The translations under genes were made by a program, and so were the position numbers. A DNA stretch of 52,280 bases, taken from the NCBI RefSeq assembly GCF_016862195.1, contig NZ_BOMM01000030.1, forward strand, positions 1-52,280, written 5' to 3'. How positions within the stretch are numbered: position 1 is the stretch's first letter; each line of letters begins with the position of its first letter. The DNA is from Paractinoplanes ferrugineus. Its GTDB lineage: Bacteria > Actinomycetota > Actinomycetes > Mycobacteriales > Micromonosporaceae. Positions 22,441 to 31,929 of this stretch are shown here, piece after piece. The notes under the pieces were generated by a model, which ran no database searches, had not been told where the DNA came from, and saw only the letters and a list, made by a program, of their open reading frames with translations.

Positions 22441-24027
22441 TCACGGGTGCTGCAGGGCGTTGCTGCCGCCCGGGCTGCCGACCAGGCGGTCCGCGGCGCG
22501 GTCGTCGTACTCGTCTTCGAGCTCGGCAACGGCGGCGGTGGTGGCCGCGTCGTCGGCGGACGGCATGGACGCCCGCTTACCGACCCCTTCGAGAAGGTGC
22601 TTGCCGATCAGGTTGCCGGCCGGCAGCTCGATCGGGTACTGACCGTCGAAGCAGGCCATGCAGAGCCGCGACTTCGGCTGCTCGGTCGACTGGACCAAGC
22701 CGTCGAGGGAAACATAACCCAGGGAGTCGGCCCCGATCGAGCGGCGGATGCCGTCGATCTCGAGTCCGTTGGCCACCAGTTCGGCCCGGGTGGCGAAGTC
22801 GATGCCGTAGAAACACGGCCACTTCACCGGCGGGGACGAGATGCGGACGTGCACCTCGAGCGCGCCGGCCTCGCGGAGCATGCGCACGAGAGCGCGCTGG
22901 GTGTTGCCGCGGACGATCGAGTCGTCCACCACGACCAGCCGCTTGCCTCGGACGACTTCGCGCAGCGGGTTGAGCTTGAGCCGGATGCCGAGCTGCCGGA
23001 TCGTCTGCGACGGCTGGATGAAGGTGCGACCGACGTACGCGTTCTTGGTCAGGCCGGCGCTGTAGGGAATGCCGGACGCCTCGGCGTAACCGATCGCGGC
23101 CGGGGTGCCCGACTCCGGCACCGGGATGACCAGGTCGGCCTCGACCGGATGCTCCTTGGCGAGCCGCCGGCCGATCTCGACACGCGCCGAGTACATGTTG
23201 CGGCCGGCGATCGTCGTGTCGGGGCGGGCGAGGTAGACGTACTCGAAAAGACAGCCCTTGGGTTCCGGCGACGCGAACCGGGTGGAGCGCAGGCCGTGCT
23301 CGTCGACGGCGAGCATCTCACCCGGCTCGACCTCGCGGACGAAGCTGGCGCCGACGATGTCCAGGGCCGCGGTCTCGCTGGCGATCACCCAGCCGCGTTC
23401 CATCCGGCCGAGCACCAGGGGGCGTACACCCTGGGGGTCGCGTGCCGCGTACAGCGTGTTCTCGTCCATGAAGACGAAGCTGAAGGCGCCCCGCAGGCGC
23501 GGAAGCACCTCGAGCGCCGCGGCCTCGACCGAAAGGTCGGGGCGACTCGCGAGAAGAGTCGTCACGAGGGCGGTGTCGGAGGTGGCGCTGTCGACCTCGA
23601 GGCCCCGCTCGGCGACCTCGCGGGACAGGTCGGCGGTGTTCACCAAGTTGCCGTTGTGGGCCAGCGCGATCGTCGTGCCGGCCGTGGTGGCGCGGATCGT
23701 CGGCTGCGCGTTTTCCCAGTTGGACCCACCGGTGGTGGAGTAACGGGTGTGACCGATCGCCAGGTGGCCGCGCAGGCTCGCCAGGGTCGGCTCGTCGAAG
23801 ACCTGGGAGACCAGGCCGAGATCCTTGTAGACCACCACGCCCGAGCCGTCACTCACCGCGATGCCAGCAGCCTCCTGGCCGCGGTGCTGGAGTGCGAAAA
23901 GCCCGAAATACGTAAGTTTTGCGACCTCTTCCTCCGGAGCCCAGACACCGAAGACGCCGCAGGCATCCTGGGGGCCGCGCTCCTGGGGGTCGAGATCGTC
24001 GGTCAACCGGCCGTCGCCTCGGGGCAC
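22441..24027 (-). CDS. purF: Amidophosphoribosyltransferase
   Basis: A 528-residue enzyme for the committed step of purine synthesis, PRPP plus glutamine to phosphoribosylamine. Cys23 in D-A-C-G-V-F-G is the N-terminal nucleophile exposed after removal of a 22-residue propeptide. The phosphoribosyltransferase domain has V-V-V-D-D-S-I-V-R-G-N-T. Conserved Cys residues in the C-terminal half fit the iron-sulfur-containing B. subtilis type. The start GTG 24027 is inferred from the propeptide length. It precedes purM. Confidence 0.96.
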   Translation of the reverse strand: MPRGDGRLTDDLDPQERGPQDACGVFGVWAPEEEVAKLTYFGLFALQHRGQEAAGIAVSDGSGVVVYKDLGLVSQVFDEPTLASLRGHLAIGHTRYSTTGGSNWENAQPTIRATTAGTTIALAHNGNLVNTADLSREVAERGLEVDSATSDTALVTTLLASRPDLSVEAAALEVLPRLRGAFSFVFMDENTLYAARDPQGVRPLVLGRMERGWVIASETAALDIVGASFVREVEPGEMLAVDEHGLRSTRFASPEPKGCLFEYVYLARPDTTIAGRNMYSARVEIGRRLAKEHPVEADLVIPVPESGTPAAIGYAEASGIPYSAGLTKNAYVGRTFIQPSQTIRQLGIRLKLNPLREVVRGKRLVVVDDSIVRGNTQRALVRMLREAGALEVHVRISSPPVKWPCFYGIDFATRAELVANGLEIDGIRRSIGADSLGYVSLDGLVQSTEQPKSRLCMACFDGQYPIELPAGNLIGKHLLEGVGKRASMPSADDAATTAAVAELEDEYDDRAADRLVGSPGGSNALQHP

Positions 24028-24129
24028 CTGTCGCTCCCTGCTCGTTTGAACCTGCCGTGCACGTTGAACCTGCTGCTCCGACCGCCAAGTGTACGCGAGG
24101 CGACGGAAAGCGGCCCCGCTCGCGACCGC

Positions 24130-24504
24130 TTACTCTGCGCTTCGGGGCGGGTACAGCGGCAAGTACTCGGTGAGGTCGGTTCGGATGCCACTTGCCCGGA
24201 GACGTCCGTCACTCAGCGCATTCGCCCAGCTCACACGCTCCGTGGCGATGAGTACCCAGGTGACCGGATCCGTTTCGACCACATTGGGCGGTGTCCCACG
24301 CGTATGCCTGGGACCGGGAACACACTGAATCGCACCGAAAGGCGGAATCCGGACCTCAACCGAACGGCCAGGTGCCCGTCGGGACAACTCGGCCAGCAGT
24401 GCTCGCACAGCGTCACGCAGCACCGGGCGCTCAGGTTCGACACCCCGGTCCAGCGCGTCCAAGGCCTGTTCCACGGACTCGGATCTATTGTGCGCAGGGG
24501 ACAT
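24130..24504 (-). CDS. Sterol carrier (SCP-like) family protein
   Basis: A 124-residue protein resembling the small sterol-carrier-type proteins found next to purF in actinomycetes, as I recall; V-E-V-R-I-P-P-F-G-A-I-Q and T-P-P-N-V-V-E-T-D-P-x-T-W are characteristic. No catalytic motif is seen; a ligand-binding role is likely. ATG 24504 follows TATTGT by 6 nt (leaderless pattern). It lies 102 bp upstream of purF in the same direction and may share its promoter. Confidence 0.75.
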   Translation of the reverse strand: MSPAHNRSESVEQALDALDRGVEPERPVLRDAVRALLAELSRRAPGRSVEVRIPPFGAIQCVPGPRHTRGTPPNVVETDPVTWVLIATERVSWANALSDGRLRASGIRTDLTEYLPLYPPRSAE

Positions 24505-24659
24505 GCCCGGACAATACGACCCGCTATGACGAGATTGGTACGCGCCCCTGGGTCGCGCGATGGACGTGCGACAAGGCATAGTGGCCGACGGTGTTTTAGT
24601 CGCGGGAAGTAACCGGCACTCTAGATAGTCCGGGAAGTGACCGCGCAACCGGAAGGGCG

Positions 24660-26630
24660 GTGGACGTGACAACGCACCTACGAGCCCGAGGGGCCCAGGC
24701 CGGTGCGTTACTGGCGGTGGTCCTCGGCGGAATCGTCGTCGCACCCGCGGTGGCGCTGGCCGACGAACCCGAGGTTCAGATCACGAGCCTCCCAACCGAC
24801 GTGGTCTCCGGCGGCATCGTTCAGGTCGGCTTCCGCGTCCGCAACACCAACCAGGGCGCCCCCAACCAGTTCCCGGCGAACATCAAGGTCAACGGCATGT
24901 CCTGCGCCGACCCGGTGTGCAGCCAGATCGCCCCGGTGAGCGCGGACGGGACCGACTTCAGCGTGAAGCTGAAGGCCCCGACCGTCGATGCGGGCGCCGT
25001 CAAGAGCGTCACCATCTCGGTAAGTGCCACGATCGGCAACGACACCGGCACCGCCAACCAGCCCGTCAACGTCAAGGGGCCGGACAAGCCGCAGACCGTC
25101 ACGTCCGTAGTCGGCAAGGTGAAGGGATCCGACGGCAAGGCCATCTCCGGCGCCGCGGTCGCCATGAAGGACAACGGCGGCCATGCATATCAGACAACGA
25201 CCAATGGATCCGGCGGTTACTCGTTCAACGCCACCGATTCGCGGCCGATCACCCCGGGCAACATCTCGGTCGGCGCGCTGAAGGACGGCTTCAATGCCGC
25301 CACCGTGGACGTCCAGGCGGCGGCCGGTAAGAGCGTCAATGTGCCGCTGACCCTGAAGGCGCTCGAGGCCTCCGCCTCGGCCAGCCCGTCCCCCTCCGCG
25401 TCGACCGCGACCAGCACGGCCGCGACCGACGACGAGGAGGAGGCGCCGGTCCCCGGCAACAGCACGGCGGCCGACGCCGACACCAAGAAGACCTCGTCCG
25501 ACTCGGACAGCGGTTCCGGCTCGATGCTCTTCATCATCATCGGTGGCCTGCTCGTCGCGGCCGGCATCGGCGCGATCGTGCTGGTGCTGATGCGCCGCCG
25601 GAACAACGGCGAGGACGGCGGGCCGGACGACGACCCGACCGCGATGCCCAGCGGCGCCGGCGGTGCGGTTCCGCCGAGCCAGGGCCGGTTCAACGAGGCG
25701 ACCCGGCTCGACTCGCCGATGGCCGCCGTCAACCCGGCCGCGGCCACGATGGTGACGCCGCTCGGCTCCTCACCGATGGCCGACGCGCCGACGATGCTCC
25801 ACCGCCCGGTCGAGGACGAGTTCCCCGACCCGTACGGTGCGCCGCCCCAGCAGCCGGGCGTCCAGTACGGTGCGGCCGGTTACGACCAGGGCCAGTACGG
25901 CGCCGCCCAGCAGCAGTACGGTGCGGCCGACCACGGCTACGGCGCCCCGCAGCAGCCCCCGTACGGCGGGGCCAACAGCACGTACGGTGCGGCGGCCGCG
26001 CCGGCCGGTGGACAGCAGCGCTACGACGAGCCGACCGGGATGTACCGTCCCGAGCCCGGCGCGTACGACGACTACGACCAGGCTGCCCCGGGCCAGTACG
26101 GCGGCACTCCCGCCGGTCAGTACGGCGACCAGCAGCAATACGGCGGCGGCCAGCCGGCGTACGGCGGCAGTGGCTACGAGCAGGGGGCCTGGGACGACGC
26201 CAGCGGCTACGGCCCGCAGCAGAGCCCGGGCCAGCAGTACGACGGCGGTTACGACGACCACCAGCCCGGCTACGGCGCTCCCACGACCGGCTATGCCGAC
26301 CAGGGCGCTCCGACCGGCTACGCCGACCAGGGTGGTCAATACCCGGCCGGTGCCGGTGGTGGCCAGCATTACGGCGGCCAGGGCGGCCAGTACGCCCCCG
26401 GCCAGCCGTACGGCGGCTACGAGCCGGTCGACCAGCCTCCGGTCGGCCAACCCCCGGTCGGTCAGCCTCAGGGCGGTCAGCCCGCTCAGGGTCAGTACGG
26501 CGGCTACGGCGAGCAGCCCGGCTACGAGCAGCCCGGCGGCTACGACGAGCAGAACCGCCACGGCGACCGGCGCCCGCAGGAGCCCTCGCACCCGGGACAG
26601 CGTCGCTCGCTCGACTGGATGGACAACTAG
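24660..26630 (+). CDS. Exported carboxypeptidase-regulatory-like membrane protein with Gln/Tyr/Gly-rich tail
   Basis: A 656-residue single-pass protein. A signal peptide ends at A-L-A34; an immunoglobulin-like region (about 36-145) and a carboxypeptidase regulatory-like beta-sandwich (about 147-236, V-G-K-V-K-G-S-D-G-K-A-I-S-G-A-A-V) lie outside. A Ser/Ala/Thr linker leads to a membrane helix (about 289-312) and R-R-R. The remaining 340 residues are cytoplasmic, dominated by Q-Y-G, G-Y and P-P-Q repeats, and end R-R-S-L-D-W-M-D-N. The tail has the composition of prion-like, phase-separating domains. GGAAGGG precedes GTG 24660. Function unknown. Confidence 0.88.
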   Translation: MDVTTHLRARGAQAGALLAVVLGGIVVAPAVALADEPEVQITSLPTDVVSGGIVQVGFRVRNTNQGAPNQFPANIKVNGMSCADPVCSQIAPVSADGTDFSVKLKAPTVDAGAVKSVTISVSATIGNDTGTANQPVNVKGPDKPQTVTSVVGKVKGSDGKAISGAAVAMKDNGGHAYQTTTNGSGGYSFNATDSRPITPGNISVGALKDGFNAATVDVQAAAGKSVNVPLTLKALEASASASPSPSASTATSTAATDDEEEAPVPGNSTAADADTKKTSSDSDSGSGSMLFIIIGGLLVAAGIGAIVLVLMRRRNNGEDGGPDDDPTAMPSGAGGAVPPSQGRFNEATRLDSPMAAVNPAAATMVTPLGSSPMADAPTMLHRPVEDEFPDPYGAPPQQPGVQYGAAGYDQGQYGAAQQQYGAADHGYGAPQQPPYGGANSTYGAAAAPAGGQQRYDEPTGMYRPEPGAYDDYDQAAPGQYGGTPAGQYGDQQQYGGGQPAYGGSGYEQGAWDDASGYGPQQSPGQQYDGGYDDHQPGYGAPTTGYADQGAPTGYADQGGQYPAGAGGGQHYGGQGGQYAPGQPYGGYEPVDQPPVGQPPVGQPQGGQPAQGQYGGYGEQPGYEQPGGYDEQNRHGDRRPQEPSHPGQRRSLDWMDN

Positions 26631-26671
26631 AACGACGAGATGCGGTCCGCATCTCCCTTGTACCAAGAACC

Positions 26672-26709
26672 AGCAAAGCCGGTCAGCGAGGACGCTGACC
26701 GGCTTTGCT
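26672..26709. terminator. 17-bp bidirectional terminator
   Basis: Arms AGCAAAGCCGGTCAGCG (26672-26688) and CGCTGACCGGCTTTGCT (26693-26709), perfect, with an AGGA loop. It separates convergent genes, 41 nt after one stop and 13 nt from the purL stop. A weaker GATGCGG/CCGCATC hairpin precedes it (26639-26653). Confidence 0.88.
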
Positions 26710-26722
26710 GTCTAGGTGCTTA

Positions 26723-29221
26723 TCAGTCCTCGTCGGCGGCCGGCGTGATCTCCAGCGTCACCGACCGCACCGGCTCCGCACCGGTCGACTGCGCGGCCGA
26801 CCGGTCACCGGACCGCCCGGCCAGCTCGGCGACCCCACCGAACAGCTTCGGCAGCGTCGACGACCAGGCCTCGCGCAGCTCGGCCAGCGGAATCTCGAAC
26901 TGGTCGTGCACGTCGAGCACCGGCTCGGCGGTGGTCGCGCCGATCGGGGCACACGGCACGCCGTAGTCGGCGGCGAGCGCCACGAACGCCTTGTCGTGCC
27001 CGCGCGGCACCGCGACGATCGCCCGGCTCGCCGACTCGCTGAAGAGCTGGACGAACGCGCCGTTGCCGTCGTCCGGCAGGGTGATGCGGGCGCCGACCTC
27101 GCGCCGCAGGCAGCTCTCGACGAGCGCCTGGGCGAGACCACCGTCGGAGAGATCGTGCGCGGCGCTGACGTGGCCGGCCCGCGAGGCCCGCGACATCAGC
27201 GCACCCAGCCGCTGCTCGTTCACCAGCTCGATCTTCGGCGGCCGCCCGCCGAGGTGGCCGTGGGTGACCCACGCCCACTCCGAACCGGAGAGCTCGCAGG
27301 TCGTCTCGCCGAGCAGGAAGAGCAGGTCACCCTCGCCGGTCGTCGGGAAAAAGCCCATCGGCACGCGGCGGGACACGTCGTCGAAGATGCCGAGCACGCC
27401 GACCACCGGGGTCGGGTGGATCGCCGCCGCTCCGGTCTGGTTGTAGAAGCTGACGTTGCCGCCGGTGACCGGGGTGCCGAGCAGCTGGCAGCCGTCGGCC
27501 AGGCCACGCACGGCCTCGGCGAACTGCCACATGACGGCCGGGTCCTCGGGCGAGCCGAAGTTGAGGCAGTCGGTGACCGCGACCGGCTCGGCACCGGTGA
27601 CCGCGACGTTACGGAACGCCTCGGCCAGTGCGAGCTTCGCACCCTCGTACGGGTCCAGGCGGGCGAAGCGGCCGTTGCCATCGACCGACAGCGCCACCCC
27701 GAGCCCGGTCTCCTCGTCGATACGCAGCACACCGGAGTCTTCCGGCTGCGCCAGCACCGTGTTGCCGAGGACGTACCGGTCGTACTGCTCGGTCACCCAG
27801 GTCTTGTCGCACAGGTTCGGCGACGCGGCCATCCGCAGCACGGTCTCGCGCAGCTCGTCGCCGGTGCTCGGCCGCGGCAGCGTCTCGGCCCGGTCGGCCT
27901 GCAGCAGGATGAGGTCGGCGGGCTCGCGGATCGGCCGGGCATAGACCGGGCCGTCGTCGGCGAGCGAGCCGGGCGGGACGTCGACCACGACGTGGTCGTT
28001 CCAGGTGATCACCAGGCGGCCCGGGGCCCCGTCTTCCTGCGCCGGGGTGACCTCGCCGATCGCGGTGGCCCAGACGCCCCACTTCTTGGCCACGGCCAGC
28101 ACGGCGTCGAGGTTTTCCGGGGTGACGATCAGGAGCATGCGCTCCTGCGACTCGCTGGCCAGGATCTCGGTCGGCGACATGGACGCCTCACGCAGCGGCA
28201 CCCGCTCGAGCCACACCCGCATGCCGGTGCCGGCCGCGGCCGCGGTCTCGGTGAGCGCGCAGGTCAGACCGGCGCCACCGAGGTCCTGGATGCCGGCGAC
28301 GAGGCCGGCGTCGTACAGCTCGAGGCAGCTCTCGATGAGCAGTTTCTCCATGAAGGGGTCGCCGACCTGCACCGACGGGCGACGCTGCTCGGCCTCGTCG
28401 TCGAAGGTCGCGGAGGCGAGCACCGACACACCGCCGATGCCGTCGCGACCGGTCCGGGCACCGAGCAGCACGACGATGTTGCCGACGCCGGCCGCTTCCT
28501 TGTGCTGGAGCCGCGAGACCGGCAGCACGCCGATGCTCAGCGCGTTGACCAGTGGGTTGCCCTGGTAGGTCGGGTCGAAGACGATCTCGCCGCCGATGTT
28601 GGGCAGGCCCAGGCAGTTACCGTAGCCACCGATGCCGGCCACCACGCCGGGCAGCACCCGGGCGGTGTCGGGGTGGTCGGCCGCACCGAAGCGCAGCGGG
28701 TCCATCACCGCGATCGGCCGGGCACCCATGGCCAGGATGTCGCGGACGATGCCGCCGACTCCGGTGGCCGCGCCCTGGTAGGGCTCGACGAAGCTGGGGT
28801 GGTTGTGCGATTCGACCTTGAAGGTGACCGCGAGGTCGTCGGAGATCTGCACGACGCCCGCGTTTTCCCCGATGCCCGCCAGCATCCGGGTGTTCTGCGG
28901 GACCTTCTCGCCGAACTGGCGCAGGTGCACCTTGCTCGACTTGTAGGAGCAGTGCTCGCTCCACATGATCGAGTACATCGCGAGCTCGGAGGCCGTGGGC
29001 CGGCGGCCCAGGATCTGCCGGATGCGCTCGTACTCGTCGTCCTTGAGCCCCAGGTCGGCGTGTGGCTGCAATTCGTTCGCCGTCTGGTAGGCACGCTCCA
29101 CAGTGTCGGGAGCGCCGGCGAACTCGTTGATCAGAACGTCGGTCGCGGCGAAGCCGCTCGACTTCTTCTCAGTCGGCGCCACCGCCGCACCGCTGGTGAC
29201 CGTGTCCGGCTGCGAGGTCAT
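26723..29221 (-). CDS. purL: Phosphoribosylformylglycinamidine synthase, large subunit
   Basis: An 832-residue small-type PurL that with PurS and PurQ converts FGAR to FGAM. The conserved W-S-E-H-C-S-Y-K-S-S-K near the N-terminus, F-K-V-E-S-H-N-H-P-S and D-L-S-D-G-G-L-A in the second half mark the two AIRS-like repeats. The length, without fused PurS and PurQ domains, is that of Gram-positive and archaeal types. It is last in purS-purQ-purL, 16 nt after the purQ stop. Confidence 0.96.
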   Translation of the reverse strand: MTSQPDTVTSGAAVAPTEKKSSGFAATDVLINEFAGAPDTVERAYQTANELQPHADLGLKDDEYERIRQILGRRPTASELAMYSIMWSEHCSYKSSKVHLRQFGEKVPQNTRMLAGIGENAGVVQISDDLAVTFKVESHNHPSFVEPYQGAATGVGGIVRDILAMGARPIAVMDPLRFGAADHPDTARVLPGVVAGIGGYGNCLGLPNIGGEIVFDPTYQGNPLVNALSIGVLPVSRLQHKEAAGVGNIVVLLGARTGRDGIGGVSVLASATFDDEAEQRRPSVQVGDPFMEKLLIESCLELYDAGLVAGIQDLGGAGLTCALTETAAAAGTGMRVWLERVPLREASMSPTEILASESQERMLLIVTPENLDAVLAVAKKWGVWATAIGEVTPAQEDGAPGRLVITWNDHVVVDVPPGSLADDGPVYARPIREPADLILLQADRAETLPRPSTGDELRETVLRMAASPNLCDKTWVTEQYDRYVLGNTVLAQPEDSGVLRIDEETGLGVALSVDGNGRFARLDPYEGAKLALAEAFRNVAVTGAEPVAVTDCLNFGSPEDPAVMWQFAEAVRGLADGCQLLGTPVTGGNVSFYNQTGAAAIHPTPVVGVLGIFDDVSRRVPMGFFPTTGEGDLLFLLGETTCELSGSEWAWVTHGHLGGRPPKIELVNEQRLGALMSRASRAGHVSAAHDLSDGGLAQALVESCLRREVGARITLPDDGNGAFVQLFSESASRAIVAVPRGHDKAFVALAADYGVPCAPIGATTAEPVLDVHDQFEIPLAELREAWSSTLPKLFGGVAELAGRSGDRSAAQSTGAEPVRSVTLEITPAADED

Positions 29222-29237
29222 TAGTGGTGTCCCCCTG

Positions 29238-29924
29238 TTATTTCCCGCCCGCGGTCGCCCCGGCCAGGGCGCGCAGGACGGAGGTGAAGAAGCCCAGGCC
29301 GTCGAGGGACGGGCCGGTCAGCGCCTCCACCGCGTGTTCCGGGTGCGGCATGATGCCGACGACGTTGCCGGCCTCGTTGGTGATCGCGGCGATGTCGCGC
29401 TGCGAACCGTTCGGGTTGCCCTTGATGTAGCGGGCGACGATGCGGCCCTCGGCCTCGAGCTCGTCGAGCGTGCGCTGGTCGGCGACGAAGCAGCCTTCGC
29501 CGTTCTTCACCGGGATCAGGATCTCCTGGCCCGCGGTGAAGCCGTTGCTCCAGACGGTGTCGGCCGACTCGACGCGCAGCCACTGATCGCGGTTGCGGAA
29601 GTGCAGGTGCTGGTTGCGGGTGAGCGCGCCGGGCAGCAGGTGGGCTTCGCAGAGCACCTGAAAACCGTTGCAGATGCCGAGCACCGGCAGGCCACCGCGG
29701 GCCGCGTCGATGATCGACTCCATCACCGGGGCGAACCGGGCGATCGCGCCGCACCGAAGGTAATCGCCGTAGGAGAAGCCGCCGGGCAGCACCACGGCGT
29801 CGACATTGTGCAGGTCGGAGTCGCCGTGCCAGAGACGGACGGCCTCGGCGCCGGCGATGCGCGCGGCGCGGGCGGCGTCCCCGTCGTCGAGCGAACCGGG
29901 GAAGGTGACCACACCGATACGCAT
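29238..29924 (-). CDS. purQ: Phosphoribosylformylglycinamidine synthase, glutaminase subunit
   Basis: A 228-residue class I glutamine amidotransferase delivering ammonia to PurL. The catalytic triad is visible in G-I-C-N-G-F-Q (Cys) and M-P-H-P-E-H (His, Glu); the N-terminus reads R-I-G-V-V-T-F-P-G-S-L-D. It starts 2 nt after the purS stop, which implies translational coupling. Confidence 0.96.
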   Translation of the reverse strand: MRIGVVTFPGSLDDGDAARAARIAGAEAVRLWHGDSDLHNVDAVVLPGGFSYGDYLRCGAIARFAPVMESIIDAARGGLPVLGICNGFQVLCEAHLLPGALTRNQHLHFRNRDQWLRVESADTVWSNGFTAGQEILIPVKNGEGCFVADQRTLDELEAEGRIVARYIKGNPNGSQRDIAAITNEAGNVVGIMPHPEHAVEALTGPSLDGLGFFTSVLRALAGATAGGK

Positions 29925-29926
29925 GG

Positions 29927-30175
29927 TCAGGCGACCTCCGCCACGTTTACCGTGAAGTCTTCGATCACGGGGTTGGCGAGGAGCTTGTCGGCGATCTCGT
30001 TCACCCGGTCGAGGTCGATCTCGCCGTCGAACTCGATCTCGACCCGCCGGCCGATGCGGACTGAGGAGACATCGTCGACGCCGAGCCTGGGCAGTGCGTT
30101 TGCGACTGCCTGGCCCTGCGGATCAAGGATCTCCGGCTTGAGCATGACGTCGACCACGACGCGAGCCACGGGCAC
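29927..30175 (-). CDS. purS: Phosphoribosylformylglycinamidine synthase, PurS subunit
   Basis: An 82-residue PurS, the small dimeric bridge between PurL and PurQ. V-M-L-K-P-E-I-L-D-P-Q-G and V-R-I-G-R-R-V-E-I-E are diagnostic. GTG 30175 has AGGA directly against it, whereas GTG 30169, two codons inside, has AGGAG 5 nt upstream, so the real start may be 30169 (80 residues). First gene of purSQL. Confidence 0.95.
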   Translation of the reverse strand: MPVARVVVDVMLKPEILDPQGQAVANALPRLGVDDVSSVRIGRRVEIEFDGEIDLDRVNEIADKLLANPVIEDFTVNVAEVA

Positions 30176-30507
30176 TCCTGACTGATAGATGTGAGCATCG
30201 GCAGCCTACCTTGTGGCGCTCGGCAGCCGCCCATCGGCTGGTGCCGGCGACGCGACGCCTGCCGTCCTGACCAGGGCACATCGGCAGTGATCTAGATCAA
30301 CTCGGGTGGGCGGACCATCACACCGTGATAGGTGCGATCTGGGTGGTAGGCGGCCGGGCCGGCTCGACCTAGGGTTCAGAGCATCGATCTCCGTCGGGCC
30401 AGGCGGCGGCGCCCCCGCCGCCGTCCGGCAGGAGCTCTCGAGCAGGTTCCGCCGAGGTGCGACGCGAGGGTCGAGCTCCGTCGCGCCTCGGCGGCACGAT
30501 CTTCACT
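30176..30507. other. purS promoter region and end of the purB unit
   Basis: About 330 bases without a gene. It holds a perfect palindrome TGATCTAGATCA (30288-30299), the dyad ATCAC-ACC-GTGAT (30317-30329), and the purB terminator hairpin (30449-30494). The purSQL promoter should lie near 30190-30300 on the minus strand; TAGGCT near 30205 is a possible -10 box. Confidence 0.45.
30449..30494 (-). terminator. 16-bp hairpin after purB
   Basis: CCGCCGAGGTGCGACG (30449-30464) and CGTCGCGCCTCGGCGG (30479-30494) pair over 16 positions with one T/G mismatch and a 14-nt loop, beginning 13 nt after the purB stop. Confidence 0.75.
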
Positions 30508-31929
30508 TCACAGGATGGGCGCGGGCGCGTAGTGCGCCGCCGCCGGGTGGGCCGCCACGATCGCCGCCACCCGCTCGGCCACCCGCGCCACCTGGGACGG
30601 CGCCGCACCGACGAACGCGGCCCGGTCGGCCACCAGGGTGTCGATCTCGCCGCGGGAGAGCCGCAGCCGCTCGTCCCCCGCGAGCCGGTCGAACAGGTCG
30701 TTGACGACCACGCCCTTCTCCCGCATGGCCAGCGCCACGCCGACGGCGTGCTCCTTGATCACCTCGTGCGCGGCCTCCCGGCCGACCCCCTTGCGCACCG
30801 CCGCCACCAGGATCTTGGTGGTGGCCAGGAACGGCAGGAAACGGTCGAGCTCACGGGCGATCACCGCCGGGTAGGCGCCGAACTCGTCGAGCACGGTCAG
30901 GAACGTCTGGAAAAGACCGTCGGTGGCGAAGAACGCGTCGGGCAGCGCGACCCGGCGCACCACCGAGCAGGACACGTCACCCTCATTCCACTGGTCGCCG
31001 GCCAGCTCGCCGACCATCGACAGGTAGCCGCGGACGATCACGGCGAGGCCGTTGACCCGCTCCGACGAGCGCGTGTTCATCTTGTGCGGCATCGCCGACG
31101 AGCCCACCTGGCCCGGCTTGAAGCCCTCGGTGGCCAGCTCCTGGCCGACCATCAGCCGGACCGTGGTGGCGAACGACGACGGGCCCGCGGTGACCTGGGC
31201 GAGCGCCGACACCACGTCGAAGTCGAGCGAGCGCGGGTAGACCTGGCCGACGCTGCTGAGCACCCGGTTGAAGCCCAGGTGGGTGGCGACCCGCTGCTCG
31301 AGCTGGGCGAGCGCGTCGAAGTCGCCGTCGAGCAGGTCGAGCTGGTCGGCCGCGGTGCCGACCGGGCCCTTGATGCCCCGCAGCGGGTAACGCCCGATCA
31401 GGTCGTCGAGGCGTTCGTAGGCGATGAGCAGCTCCTGTGCCGCCGATGCGAACCGTTTGCCCAGCGTGGTGGCCTGCGCCGCGACGTTGTGCGACCGGCC
31501 GGTCAGGACCAGGTCGGAATATTCGACAGCCCGCTCGGTGAGCCGGGCCAGGGTGGTGACCACCCGCTCCCGGATCAGCTCGAGCGACGCCCGGATCTGC
31601 AGCTGCTCGACATTTTCGGTGAGGTCGCGAGAGGTCATCCCCTTGTGGATCTGCTCGAAGCCGGCCAGCGCACTGAACTCCTCGATGCGCGCCTTGACGT
31701 CGTGCCGGGTGACCCGCTCGCGAGCGGCGATCGAGGGCAGGTCGACGTGGTCGAGCACCGCCTCGTAGGCCTCGACCGCCCCCTCCGGCACGGACACACC
31801 AAGATCACGCTGAGCACGCAGCACGGCGAGCCACAACCGGCGCTCCATCCGGATCTTCTCCTCCGGGGACCACAGGGCGGTGAGCTCGGCGGAGGCATAG
31901 CGGGCGGCCAGCACGTTCGGGATCGTCAC
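30508..31929 (-). CDS. purB: Adenylosuccinate lyase
   Basis: A 473-residue fumarase-superfamily lyase acting twice in purine synthesis: SAICAR to AICAR, and adenylosuccinate to AMP. The flexible signature loop S-S-A-M-P-H-K-M-N is present, with T-S-R-D-L-T-E-N and T-G-R-S-H-N. It starts at GTG 31929 and overlaps the stop of the MFS gene by four bases (GTGA). It is therefore translationally coupled to a transporter and a regulator, not to the other purine genes. Confidence 0.95.
   Translation of the reverse strand: MTIPNVLAARYASAELTALWSPEEKIRMERRLWLAVLRAQRDLGVSVPEGAVEAYEAVLDHVDLPSIAARERVTRHDVKARIEEFSALAGFEQIHKGMTSRDLTENVEQLQIRASLELIRERVVTTLARLTERAVEYSDLVLTGRSHNVAAQATTLGKRFASAAQELLIAYERLDDLIGRYPLRGIKGPVGTAADQLDLLDGDFDALAQLEQRVATHLGFNRVLSSVGQVYPRSLDFDVVSALAQVTAGPSSFATTVRLMVGQELATEGFKPGQVGSSAMPHKMNTRSSERVNGLAVIVRGYLSMVGELAGDQWNEGDVSCSVVRRVALPDAFFATDGLFQTFLTVLDEFGAYPAVIARELDRFLPFLATTKILVAAVRKGVGREAAHEVIKEHAVGVALAMREKGVVVNDLFDRLAGDERLRLSRGEIDTLVADRAAFVGAAPSQVARVAERVAAIVAAHPAAAHYAPAPIL

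Noticed and set aside
21733..24612. A 959-codon open frame on the plus strand opposite purF and purM
   Set aside because: It is antisense to two certain purine genes; its translation is rich in Arg, His, Asp and Gly without family motifs, as expected of the third-codon GC bias mirrored on the other strand.
26705..29224. An 839-codon open frame opposite purL
   Set aside because: Exactly antisense to purL, with composition typical of a GC-rich shadow and no ribosome binding site.
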